In this document: piece by piece, positions 33,701-44,007 of the stretch
Layout: each line of letters begins with the position of its first letter
Position numbering within the stretch: the stretch's first letter is position 1
Assembly (NCBI GenBank): GCA_043228905.1
Contig: JBHGNT010000012.1
Coordinates: 16,492,001 to 16,556,000, forward strand
Source: Azolla caroliniana
Lineage: Eukaryota; Polypodiophyta
DNA: 64,000 nucleotides
Direction of reading: 5' to 3'
Notes under the pieces: generated by a model
Seen by the model: the letters and a program-made list of their open reading frames with translations, nothing else
The model's database searches: none
Told to the model about the DNA's origin: nothing
Program-made: the position numbers and the translations under genes

Positions 33701-35148
33701 AATACCTTGATGACAGTTATTTCTCAAAATACTAGACGAAAGTCGAATCTGATTTAGATGTCGTTACTAGCACCCTAGCCTCGAAGTTGACCTTTCACAT
33801 TACAAACAGTTTGCTCTACCGTAGTGGAAAGGTCTGTGTTCCAGATTTACCAAACGTAAAACGGAAAATTCTTCATGAATGTCATGATGCACCATCTACG
33901 GGTCATCTTGGAATACAATGCATACTCGTTCTCATCTCGAGTACTTTTTTCTGGCCTAAGATGCACTATGATGTGCATAAATACGTAACTCAATGCTTAC
34001 AATGTTAGATTAATAAGTTGGAACGACTTAAAGCTACTGGTCTTTTACATCCCTTAGATATTCCCAACAACAAATGGGAAAGTATCTCCATGGATTTTAT
34101 TGTTAGTTTACCTGTACACAGAGGGTTCATGATGTCATTTGGGTTGTCGTTGACAGACTAACAAAATTGGCTAGATTTATTCCAACCAAAACCACGGTAA
34201 CTACTCAACAATTAGCTTATCAATTTGTTGATGAGTTATCTCATTTTTATGGATTACCGATGGATATTGTTAGTGATCGAGATTCCAAGTTTACTAGTGA
34301 CTTTTAGACTCATGTCTTTAAGAAACTAGAAACTATGTTGAGCATGAGTTCTGCAGATCACCCTCAATCTGATGGACAAATTGAACGAGTTAATCAAATC
34401 ATTGAGGACATGCTTCGAGCTTATGTAGCAAAAACCCCTTCTAAGTGGGAGCAATACCTTCCTATCTTAGAATTTGCCTATAACAACTCTAAACATACAT
34501 CCATTGGGTATAATCCTTTTATGTTGATGTATGGTTTTCAGCCACGTGCCCTAGTCGATGTCACGATTTATCATGATACATTAGACAATACACGCAATTT
34601 TTTGCAAGACATGAACCAAATGTTGCATATTGCTAAAGAAAATGTCAAGATAGCTCAAGATCGTGCTCGATTTTATGCTAATCAGGAGAGACGTCCTCGT
34701 GCATTTACTATTGTTCAAAAAGTTTTTTTTTGTGTCCCTACTAACTCTACGACATTTTCTACGGGAAGTGTGCTAAGTTAGCCCCACGATATTGTGGCCC
34801 ATTTGAAATCCTTAAGCGAGTTGGGTCATCTGCTTATCACCTTGCCTTACCCCGTAACGTTGGCATTCATCATGTTTTTCACATCAGTCATCGAAAACCA
34901 TTTTTAGGCTCTGGTGATAACACCATCACAATCCAAGATCTTGTAACATTAGAGGATTTTTCTTACAAACCTCATGTTCCTGAACAAATTCTTGATTCTC
35001 GTACTAAACATTTACGTTCTAAAGAAATTCGGCTATTCAAGATCAAATGGATGTATAAACCTATTGATGATGCCACATGGGAATGCGAGCATACTCTTAA
35101 GGCACAATTTCCTCACTTCATATTGCAAGAGTTCAATCTTTTAAAGTA
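30761..35148 (+). pseudogene. Gypsy C gag-pol, many stops
   Basis: Gag starts at 30761 (MEQVLNAVRAIS) and has a CX2CX4HX4C knuckle (CASCKKRGHTKDAC). Protease has [11 protein letters not shown] keeps VFLDDILIYS. RNase H, integrase (HPQSDGQIERVN) and a chromodomain (FKIKWMYKPIDDATWE) follow. In-frame stops occur at 31772, 32417, 32687, 32822, 33260, 33404, 33733, 34006 and 34305; frameshifts lie near 34110 and 34730. Seven of the nine stops are single C-to-T or G-to-A changes from the codon expected by comparison with element B. Confidence 0.9.
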
Positions 35149-35156
35149 GGGGAGTA

Positions 35157-35628
35157 TGTTATGTACACATAATGTTGGTGAGGGTAGGTCATTAATATTT
35201 ACATTAGTGAAGGGTATGTTCACAAATGTTAAAAAAGGGGCTAATGTGATTGGATAGAAGGAATGATAGGTGCAAGCACTATCATGATTTGGGCAACCAA
35301 TGAATGGAGACCCTTTTAGAAAGGCATATCTATTCAAGGGGCCTAGGAAAAGGTATAAATATGAGGCTTAGCTACCCTCATAAGGACATTATGTCGGAAG
35401 GCTGTTGTCTTAGACACCGGTGGTGCGGGCTAGGCTTTCGTCTCAATCATGTTTATCTCTTCCAAGGTATTAGTCATCCTAATATCCAACGGTATGGGAT
35501 GTCGGTGGTAGGTTGGCTATGTCTAGATCATAGCTCGGGGATGGTCGGGTGGAATGAGTTCTTCTATCCAATCTATTTTCTTTCTTTTACTTAACTTTGG
35601 TCTATTGATTAGTAATAGACGCTTAACA
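35157..35628 (+). repeat. 3' LTR of Gypsy C
   Basis: 472 bp with TGTTA and TAACA ends, preceded by the purine tract AAAGTAGGGGAG and followed by the AGTCT duplication. Confidence 0.9.
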
Positions 35629-35633
35629 AGTCT

Positions 35634-35900
35634 AGAGGAAATAAACCCAAGTCCTAGAAAAATTTGCATCCATAAACCTCTAACATCAACAGCTGCCAAT
35701 CCCATCCAATTTGGTTTAAGTCCCCGGTGGTCCCGCTCACGTTTCACATGCATACATTTGCGCATATGTTTACAACAACATAAGAATAATTTTGTATTTT
35801 TTTCTATTTCATTCAATGTACTAAGTGAACTAGTGCCACCCCACACTTCCATTCTATAAATCAACACCATGGATCATCATAGCATTAAATAACATCAATC
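35634..35900 (-). pseudogene. Possible LINE reverse-transcriptase 3' remnant
   Basis: The minus strand reads YRMEVWGG, STLNEIEKNTKLFL, KHMRKCMHVK and NWMGLAAVDVRGLW. This resembles the region after the RT domain in plant LINE ORF2 (YG.E.WG, IEK.q..FLW, GGLGL.d). It is short and frame-shifted. If right, Gypsy C inserted at the end of this LINE fragment. A chance resemblance cannot be excluded. Confidence 0.4.
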
Positions 35901-36428
35901 TCACTTCCCTTTCTTGGGTATCACTTTCGTTGTATTGATGTTCAAACATCAAATAATAATGCCAACCTGCTTCAAATCTAGACTCATATCCTAAATTCTA
36001 CCTATAAATTGATATGACATAATATCAAGATATTTAAGATTTTCACTGTCTTTATTAGTTCTCCCTTGTATGTAAAAGTAAGGTAATGTCTTGGTTGTAT
36101 TGCCTTCATTGCCATCATTTGGGGTCTGCAACACAATTGAAGACTTACATATATTTTTCCAATTTTTACAATACTGGGATCTGCATCACAATTGGAATAT
36201 GTGTAATGCGTTCATGGTCGATAGTAGACATGGTATGAAAGCTTATGTGAAGAGGTTGAAAGGCATTCTCATGTGGAAATTTTGGTTGTTAGAGCTTGTG
36301 GAGATTATTCAAGTTTTCTAATGGCTTTACAAGATGTCCCTTTCCATACACATGTAGGTAGAGAACTAAGACATTCTAACAAGAGGGTTTTACATTCAAT
36401 TAATATAATTGTGTGTTTTGACGAAAAG

Positions 36429-36465
<37 letters not shown>

Positions 36466-37090
36466 CACAAGAAAAAATTTAAGACAATACATTAGCAAAA
36501 TGGGGTAGGATTACGCTAGAACTATTAACAAAAGATTTTACGTTATAAATACAAGAGGGGTGTCCTTGGTTCATGCTAATTGGTAGGAATTTGATGGCTG
36601 TCCACCCGATGAAGGCCTTTCAAAATGTCATTATTAATAAGACATTTCTATAATATATCATGTGGATATATTAAAATGTCTTATATTTTACCTTTTGGAT
36701 AATTAATAATTTTGTTGGACTATAAATTGACTACAAAGTTAGAAATATGTGATTTCAATAAAATTGACATGCTTTGAAACTACACATCCCACAAAATTAT
36801 AGGGTTTACATGTCAATTCCTAAGATCTAACGTTAACAACATTCGAAACATGTCATAAATATCACAACATATAATTTATAGAAACAAATACGGGGTTGCT
36901 TTCTTCTTTCCATATACAAAAATGTCTTTGTTTATCATTGATAAAGAAAAGACACTCAATGATTAACAACATGCATGAAGTGATTAATCACGCATGTATA
37001 TGTGTAGCATCTCTAAATAAGGCCACAATTAGGAAATTATGAAATCAAAGTAGCTTATTATCGAACAAGAAATATAGGAATAGAGGAGTA
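35901..37090. other. Upstream region of the P450 gene
   Basis: AT-rich, with an (AT)n microsatellite at 36431-36463. A weak TATA-like CTCTAAATAAGG lies at about 37011-37022, roughly 75 bp before the start codon. No other gene is seen. Confidence 0.4.
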
Positions 37091-38730
37091 ATGGAGTTAT
37101 TGTACATCTTTGTAGCTCCTTTAGTTGTGATCTTGTTAGGAGCACTATTACAACCATATTGGTGGAGGAATGCTAGATCGACGCTTCCACCCGGGCCACC
37201 TTTGCGTGTTCCCATTCTAGGCCACCTTCCCAACCTCTTCATAGAAAGAAAATCCTTACATCGATACTTTGCCAAGCTCACACATGAATACGGGCCAATC
37301 CTCTTCTTTCGTCTTGGGTCCATGCCCATGATTGTCATCTCGAGTCCCCAACTTGCAAAAGAGTTCCTTCTTACACATGATAAGACGTTCTCCAATCGCC
37401 CCACCTTCACAAGCGCTACATGCATGGGTGGCATCGAAGCACATAGGGCAGTTATGCTCCTCCCCTATGGTGAGGAATGGAGAGATGGCCGAAAGCTTTA
37501 TAGTCTCCAACTCTTCTCTACCCATCGAATCCATGAGTTCCAATCACACATCATCTTGTGCGAAATCCACCACCTCATTTCCAACAATCTTCAGCCAGTT
37601 CGTAACACGACACTTGTCAATCTCACCAATTTGTTCGACAAACTCCTTGAGAATATAATTTGTTCTATTATTTTCCAACAACGTCCCTCTCAAGTCATGG
37701 TGGAAGGCTCTTTGAGCCTCTCTCAATTGACTCGAAAAGCCGCACATCTAATCTCCATTCCCCTCATTAGTGATTTCTTGCCTTGGCTCAGCTTTATGGA
37801 CTCTAAACTAAAGGTTAGCATGAAGAAATGGAGATCTTCCTTCATTGCCCTTATGGACCATATCATCGATGAGCGCAAGCAGACTAATATCAGTGCTAAT
37901 AATGTGAAACCGAAAGATATTTTGGACGTGTTTTTATTGCCAGAGAACAACTTGAGCAAAGACATGATCCAAGTCTACATTGCGGTGAGTAGTTCCAACC
38001 ACAACAAACAACTTACTCCATTAAACACTATTTAGTTTATTTACATCTATGATTGACACCGACAACTTACTCCATTAAACACTATTTACTTCATATACCA
38101 CAGGAGCTATTGTCAGCTGGGATTGACACATCTAGCACCACACTAGACTGGGCTATGTCTGAACTGTTGGAGAATCCACATGTCTTAGCAAAGCTTCGAG
38201 CCGAGCTCGACCAGGTGGTGGGGATCGAACGATGTGTGAATGAGTCGGACATCCCAAACCTACCATATCTACAAGCAGTAATAAAGGAGACATTCCGAAA
38301 GCATCCGCCGGCACCGTTGCTGGTTCCACACATGTCGTCTGAGGCGACATGTGTGGGGGGCTACATGATCCCAAAAGGGACGAGGCTCTTTGTGAACGTG
38401 TGGGCCATAGGGCATGACCCTAAGGTGTGGAAAGACCCTGAGGTGTTCATGCCCGAGCGATTCCTCCGTATCGATGATGAAACCAACAAGGTGGACGTGA
38501 AGGGGCATCACTTTGAGCTCCTTCCATTCGGTTCGGGCCGGAGGATCTGTCCGGGCATGAGCCTCGCCATGTCCATTGTGCACCTCACTCTCTCAACACT
38601 TGTCCACACATTGGAGTGGGAGCTCCCTCCTAGTCAAAAGTTTGTGGACATGTCGGAGAGGTCGGGATTGATTTGCCATCGGCTTCATCCTCTTCTTGTT
38701 CCCCCTCCGAGGCCACGGATTGCACCATGA
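37091..38730 (+). CDS. A-type cytochrome P450, two exons
   Basis: Exons 37091-37984 and 38104-38730 encode 506 residues. The intron (119 bp, GTGAGT...ACCACAG) is phase 0 and sits just before the oxygen-binding helix. The protein is a heme monooxygenase of the CYP71 clan, anchored in the ER by an N-terminal hydrophobic helix (about 2-20). Marks: hinge LPPGPP at 32-37, C-helix W130-x3-R134, I-helix A303-G-I-D-T-S, E360-T-F-R363, PERF at 415-418, and heme loop FGSGRRICPG at 440-449 with Cys447. All key residues are present and length is normal. CYP71-clan enzymes often act on phenolics, terpenoids or other specialised metabolites. Subfamily and substrate cannot be told from sequence alone, and no pathway partner lies nearby. 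Confidence 0.93.
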
Positions 38731-38842
38731 TGCGAAAAAAGGAATGAATGAAAAATCATCATGAGAGTGTAATCATGTAGTAAAATGTTTGGAAATCTGC
38801 CCAATGAAGAAAACATGGCACCATGTGGGCATTTGTGTGATG

Positions 38843-38848
38843 AATAAA
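38843..38848 (+). terminator. Candidate poly(A) signal of the P450 gene
   Basis: AATAAA, 112 bases after the stop codon, in AT-rich sequence. Plant signals are loose, so this is only a candidate. Confidence 0.45.
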
Positions 38849-39228
38849 TAATACCTTCAAAGATTGGAGGGATCTAGTGATGATTTGTAATTACCTTAAA
38901 AATGATCCATGATAGTAATTCTAATATTTCTTTCACAGTTACAATCATGGTGTTTCATTTTATTTGTATGCCCATTTACCATAGATATCATTCCATAGAT
39001 CAACAAGCTCATCAAAAAATGCATCGACATTCATCATTATGCTTAGAACATCTATCTTACCATATACAAGAGAGTAAACACATAGTTGAAATTCCATAAC
39101 ACAATTCCTATCCACAATCAATGAGGCTCATTCAAGAAAGATAGTAAATGCAAAACCCAATTTCTGACCTCCTCATACAATGCTTATTTTTGTTTAGGTA
39201 TAGACACATAAGAGTGTAACAAGCGCCA
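38849..39228. other. Intergenic, no gene seen
   Basis: AT-rich spacer between the P450 gene and the left edge of the nested retrotransposon block. Confidence 0.5.
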
Positions 39229-39320
39229 TGTTTATGCTCGATTATTATGAGGTAACGATCGAATAAAAGACCACAAAAACACACACAATGATACAATATG
39301 GATGACACAAGATTTAACGT

Positions 39321-39941
39321 TGTCGTGAAGAAAACCGGCCATAGGCGGAATCGGAGAGAAAGCGCATAAACCGGCCCTTACACGGATGGACGCTTGACTT
39401 GGTATTTTGTACATGAATCGGTGGAGATAAATACTAAGCCGCACACATTTATTAGGGGGGGGATTGTGCGTATCCCTGTCAGAGGGACAGGGAATAAAGG
39501 GAAGAGGAGAAGAGGAAAGGGGTATCGCGCGCGAAGGAGAGGGGAGGTGCTACTGCAGATCTGGGTGCGAGGTCTCTCTCTTCTCCACCGGCCGTCGTTC
39601 TCTACGGGTGTCGGGAGTTCGCTACCTCTGCTTCGGGGACAACCCATGTGCTTCCAGCAGAGTCTCTCCTTTTCCCCCCTTTTGTTTCTTGGAGTTGTGT
39701 GACTGTCGTTAGTGTGCGTGAGTAGGGTCCCCGTGTCGGGTCCGTCGCCGCCTTGTCGGTTGTAACCGTCGGAGTTTGTAATCTCTTGTCATTGTAATTA
39801 AGTGTTACGTTCTATATCTGTCCTTCTCGCTTCTACGTGTCTGTGAATCTCTCTCTCTCTGTCTCTCTCTCTCTCGCTCCTCGGTCCAAGACCCCCTGTG
39901 GTCCCGCCCCTTTTTACACGTACGCGCGTAACAACGCGACA
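39321..39941 (+). repeat. 5' LTR of Gypsy A
   Basis: 621 bp, TGTCG...CGACA, with a CT microsatellite near 39848-39877. It is followed by TTTGGTGAACCCGACGTG, a candidate primer-binding site starting TGGTGAACCC; the tRNA is not identified. Confidence 0.92.
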
Positions 39942-39985
39942 AATTTGGTGAACCCGACGTGAAAGGGCGACAAAGGAGTCGAAAG

Positions 39986-41856
39986 ATGAGGGGATCGGAG
40001 CTAGCAGAGGCAATGGCGGTGGTTGTCGACCGGCTGGTGAGCGCTTGTGAGGGAACGGGTACCCTCGACAGAGCCATTGAATCGATCGTCGGCTCTATAG
40101 GCCGTTTTGGAGGGAAAGACGCCACAAGTTATTTGGAGGCTTACCGAGCCGAAATGATCATGAGGGATATCCCGATGGACAGGCGGCTGTCCGGATTCCC
40201 TCGGGTGGTGACGCCGGGCATCCATGCGGAGGTGCTCGAGGTGCTGGCCGGATGCCAAACTTGGGAGGAGTTCGAGCTGCAGCTCCTCGAGAAGTATGGG
40301 TTTGACAACTCGCTTCGGCTGTCGAGGCGGGACTTCATGGCATGGGTGGAAAGCCCCGGAAAAGGGAGGAACACGTCGGTGCTCCTCCAGGAGTTCGAAA
40401 AATGGTTCGCGCGGCTATCGACACTGGACCGGACGGTGCTCGAAACAAGTCGAGTACTGCTGTTTGTCAAGTCGGTGGATGCGCTCGACAGGGAAAAGGT
40501 GGGTCCCCTATTGGAAACGGACGAAGGGCTCACGACGGACTAGGCCGTGGTAAAACGGGTCTGCAGCCATTTCGACAAACAACGCGATTGGAGCGACGGA
40601 AGCACGTCGGGGTCGGGGCCGGTCCCGGGGAGGAGGCTAGAGGAGCCGGTTTCGGTGCCGGCTGGGAGGAAGGAAGAGACCTGAATCTGGCCGGAGTCGG
40701 GGTGAACATTGAACGACGTGGTCAGAGGCCCATCCGGAGGAGCGGCTCTAGAGGAGCTAACATAGATGGTGCGCGACCTGCAGATCGCACAGGCCCGAAG
40801 GGACAGCGGTGAACAACCTCGCGACCGGAGGCTGCCGGCTGGGCAGCGGTGCATGTGGTGTGACGCGATCGGTCACATTCGGAAGGATTGCGCGGATTTT
40901 GCCGACGCGCTCAGGACCAACGGGGTGTACCTCTGGAACGGGTGGGTGCACGCGAGCGAGACCCGGAGAGCCGTGGAACTGAATACGGGGCGCGGCGGAA
41001 TGAAGAGGTTGATGGAAGAGGCCGCGGCACGACACGTCGAAGCCGTTAACTACTCAATGTCGGCGGGAATTCGGGTCGGGGGTGATGAGACCCGGAAGGC
41101 GAAGGACTCCGGATTCTGGTCGCTTGTGCTAGAAGGCCTCTCCGGAGTTTGGCTGAGGAAGGAAGAGGCGGACCGCGCGGAACAACGGGTCCAGGAGGTC
41201 ACCGGTTGGGACGATCCGGTCGAAGAGAAAACGGGCTTCGTAGAAGCCACCTGCTAGAACTACGAGGTTCTGGTGGAGGACAAACGGGCAGGAAAGGCTG
41301 GAGGGGTTGGCCCCCCGAGGTATGAGACCCGGTTTGGACCGAAACCAATCGGTGCCGGCAACCCGGGCGTGCCGGATAGAAGAAGCAGGCGGGGTTTCGG
41401 TTGAGCATTGAAATCGAGAGAGCAACGAACCTACGGAAGGTCCTTGAAGAGCGAATCCTCGACAGTAAAGTGGAGCTATTGTTGCGGGAGGTGCTGGGAA
41501 TCGCCAAGAGGGAGTTCCACGACTCTATTGTAGACTTGGTGAAGCGGAAGAGGCTCTCGACGGAGCCGGAACCGGAGAAGCCGGTGGAAGTGCAGACCAC
41601 GCACCTGGAAGACGGAGCCCTGGAAGATGAGCTGGCGGGAAGCCACTACACGAAGCTGCATTGGGCCAGGGCGACTACGGAAACCCCTGTACAGATCAGC
41701 AACGTTCTGGAACCGGTGGTGGCGTTGGTAGACCATGGATCCAAAATCAACCTGATGTCCATGGATTTCTACAAGAAGGGTAAATGGCCGATCAACACCA
41801 AGGATGGCTGGAAGATACGGGCAGCGACGCGCGCCACGGAAGAACTACATGGGGCC
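39986..41856 (+). pseudogene. Gypsy A gag and N-terminal protease
   Basis: Gag from 39986 (MRGSELAEAMAVVVDRLV; FGGKDATSYLEAYRAEM; TWEEFELQLLEKYG) ends at TAG 40541, where the expected codon is probably Trp (TGG). Then come a knuckle CX2CX4HX4C (CMWCDAIGHIRKDC near 40850), another likely Trp-to-stop at 41255-41257, and from 41401 a protease-like stretch with VALVDHGSKINLMS. Element B interrupts it at 41857. All parts are damaged and non-functional. Confidence 0.85.
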
Positions 41857-42317
41857 TGTTACGGGCAGGACCATATAATATCCCGTGGTGAGAATTTACC
41901 GTAGTATTCTATACACGTGGATAAGTGTGAGGGTTAAACGAGTGTGTAAAGAAGGGGAGGATTACTTTTAATCCTCGGGATTGAGACAACCCATTAGGTC
42001 AAGTGTGAACTTGCCTGGGGGCCTTGGGTATCGCTATAAATAAGAGGCCTAGCTACCCTCATTTGATCATCTTTTGACTACATCGAGACTCTGCTTGTGT
42101 GGTGGGTCAAGGTCAACTCTTGTAGCGAGCGCGCCAGCACCAGGTACGACTCGACGCCACAGCGGTGGTATGGGACGCCGATCGAGGCTCGAGTCCGTCT
42201 CGATCCCTTCGCTCGGGGGTGGTCGGGTGGATCGGCACCCTTCTTTCTCTTTCTCCTTTCTATCTATCATTTGTTTATCCTTATCTTAAGCTTACTTTAG
42301 TACTTAGATCTCTAATA
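41857..42317 (+). repeat. 5' LTR of Gypsy B
   Basis: 461 bp, starting TGTTACGGGCA and ending CTCTAATA. A TATA-like GCTATAAATAAG lies near 42033-42044. Confidence 0.93.
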
Positions 42318-42569
42318 TTTGGTATTAGATTTATGTACTAATGTTTCTTTGTTTTTCATTTGTCGTTTGATTGATGGTGATCGATCGATGTGCGGTCGGC
42401 CTTGATCCAGACAACGATCAACAAAGAACTTCGGTAACTCTTTCCAGAATTTTTTTTTTCTATTCTCTCTTCTCCCATCTAATCATGTGTTTAGTTTATA
42501 TGTCATTTTTTTTCATTAAGTCAATGATGTTGTAGTGGTCTTTAATTGATTATTTAAAACGTTTACATA

Positions 42570-42825
42570 TGTGCACGAGGTATTGACCTCGTTTGACATA
42601 TTAATAATATGTGATGAGTGTCGTATGCGTACAGGGTTAATACCTCAATTACGTATTACGTTCACGAACATATGTTACGTTTGCGTATGAGTTTAATACC
42701 TTGATTTGTTGTAAACGATATGCGGTTGGTCTCGTATGCGTAAGAGGTCAATACCTCAATTGCGTATTACGATGATCTCTTATTTGTGGATGTTTCGTGT
42801 GCGTAGAGGTATATACCTCGATTAC
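42570..42825 (+). repeat. ~56-bp tandem array with palindromic cores in the B leader
   Basis: Cores start near 42576, 42633, 42689, 42744 and 42806, that is 55-62 bp apart. They read GAGGTATTGACCTC, GGGTTAATACCTC, GAGTTTAATACCTTG, GAGGTCAATACCTC and GAGGTATATACCTC. Each is preceded by a (T)GCGTA-like word and most are followed by ATTACGTA. It lies in the untranslated leader between the 5' LTR and gag. Confidence 0.8.
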
Positions 42826-42889
42826 GTATCTCGATCACATCATTTGTGGCTATTTAATATAACGATATGTTAATATAGGCATATGTGGT

Positions 42890-42921
42890 CACATATATAC
42901 GTATTTGATCGTATATATGTG
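42890..42921. repeat. 12-bp perfect hairpin in the B leader
   Basis: Arms CACATATATACG and CGTATATATGTG with an 8-base loop, about 70 bp past the ~56-bp array. Confidence 0.85.
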
Positions 42922-43504
42922 ATAAGTAAACATATGTGTATATTCGTTATTACGTGATTATATCGAAAGTTGTCCTTGTCGGGAAAAGGATGTTGGTGGC
43001 CGTCCTCACATTTTTGTGAGAATGGCGTTGTCCCCATCCCTTTTTCAACAATTTTTTATTGTTGATAACCCCGTTGATGACCTCGATTTCGTTACGTAAA
43101 GAAACGCCAATAGCCATAATGATGTTGAGTACGTAGGGCTTGACCCACTTCAAGTGAGGTCGCTCCAATGACGCACGTATCCAACATCCCTCCCTCGTTA
43201 CATGGATACGATGCCACCATGAGCTCGTTCTTACGAGAGGCATTCGTAATGACGTGACCATGTGATGGCCCACGTGAGCCTACTACGAAACGAGGGCTCA
43301 TTTGGCTTGACCATTAGGTTGCAATTTGGCGTATGCCATCGTAATTACGAGACTTGAGGTTAGGTAACGTACCAACATAATTTTGGTAAATGAGGGCGAA
43401 ATAAGGACCCTTGACATATATGTTCTTTTAAAAAAAACATATATGATCAATTGCCTCGCATATCTCTTATACGCATCAAACATTAAGCATTCGAGAAGAG
43501 CAAC

Positions 43505-43575
43505 TTACTTGGTTGGCTCAAGTGTTTAATGTATTTGTTCTCGAGGTCTCGAGTTCAAATATGACCAAGACCATA
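43505..43575 (+). repeat. tRNA-like promoter boxes in the B leader
   Basis: TTGGTTGGCTCAAGTG resembles box A and, about 33 bases later, CGAGTTCAAAT resembles box B. It may be a SINE captured in the leader. Evidence is limited to these two boxes. Confidence 0.3.
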
Positions 43576-44007
43576 CAACATCCTTGATACATATGACTAT
43601 AACACATGTTTAGACTTAAGGTCTAAGTGCACCTCGGGGTCCTTGTAATAGGACTTAAAGAGCCGAAACCACATATGTGGGCACCGAAACATAGTTTATT
43701 GTTAACATTTTTTTCGTGTATAAACTATTCATGACACGAACATACATGGTTGAGCCGCGGGGAGCCACCATGAAAAAATCGATATAGAGATCAGGGAAAG
43801 ACATTTATTTGTCACCCCCATGGTTTTTAAAACACCTTTGTGTTACCATAGTAACCTGATCTTGAACCTCATCTCATACGTCTTGAGGGGTATTGACGTG
43901 AGATCATGATATCGATTAATGTTTGCCCATGATATGTTTACATCACGACATGATGTTATGACTATCTCTCTGACCTTATCCTATTTCTTTTCCAGAAATA
44001 ATCTTTA

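Larger units (their letters stand above)
30208..35628 (+). mobile_element. Decayed chromodomain Gypsy element C, TSD AGTCT
   Basis: A plus-strand Ty3/Gypsy flanked by AGTCT at 30203-30207 and 35629-35633. The right LTR is 35157-35628 (472 bp, TGTTA...TAACA). The left LTR keeps only about 238 bp and then turns into an inverted LTR piece and a 28-bp duplication before leader sequence resumes. Gag, protease, RT, RNase H, integrase and a C-terminal chromodomain are all recognisable but carry many stops. Sequence and order match element B at 41.9-48.9 kb, so both belong to one chromovirus family. Confidence 0.92.
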
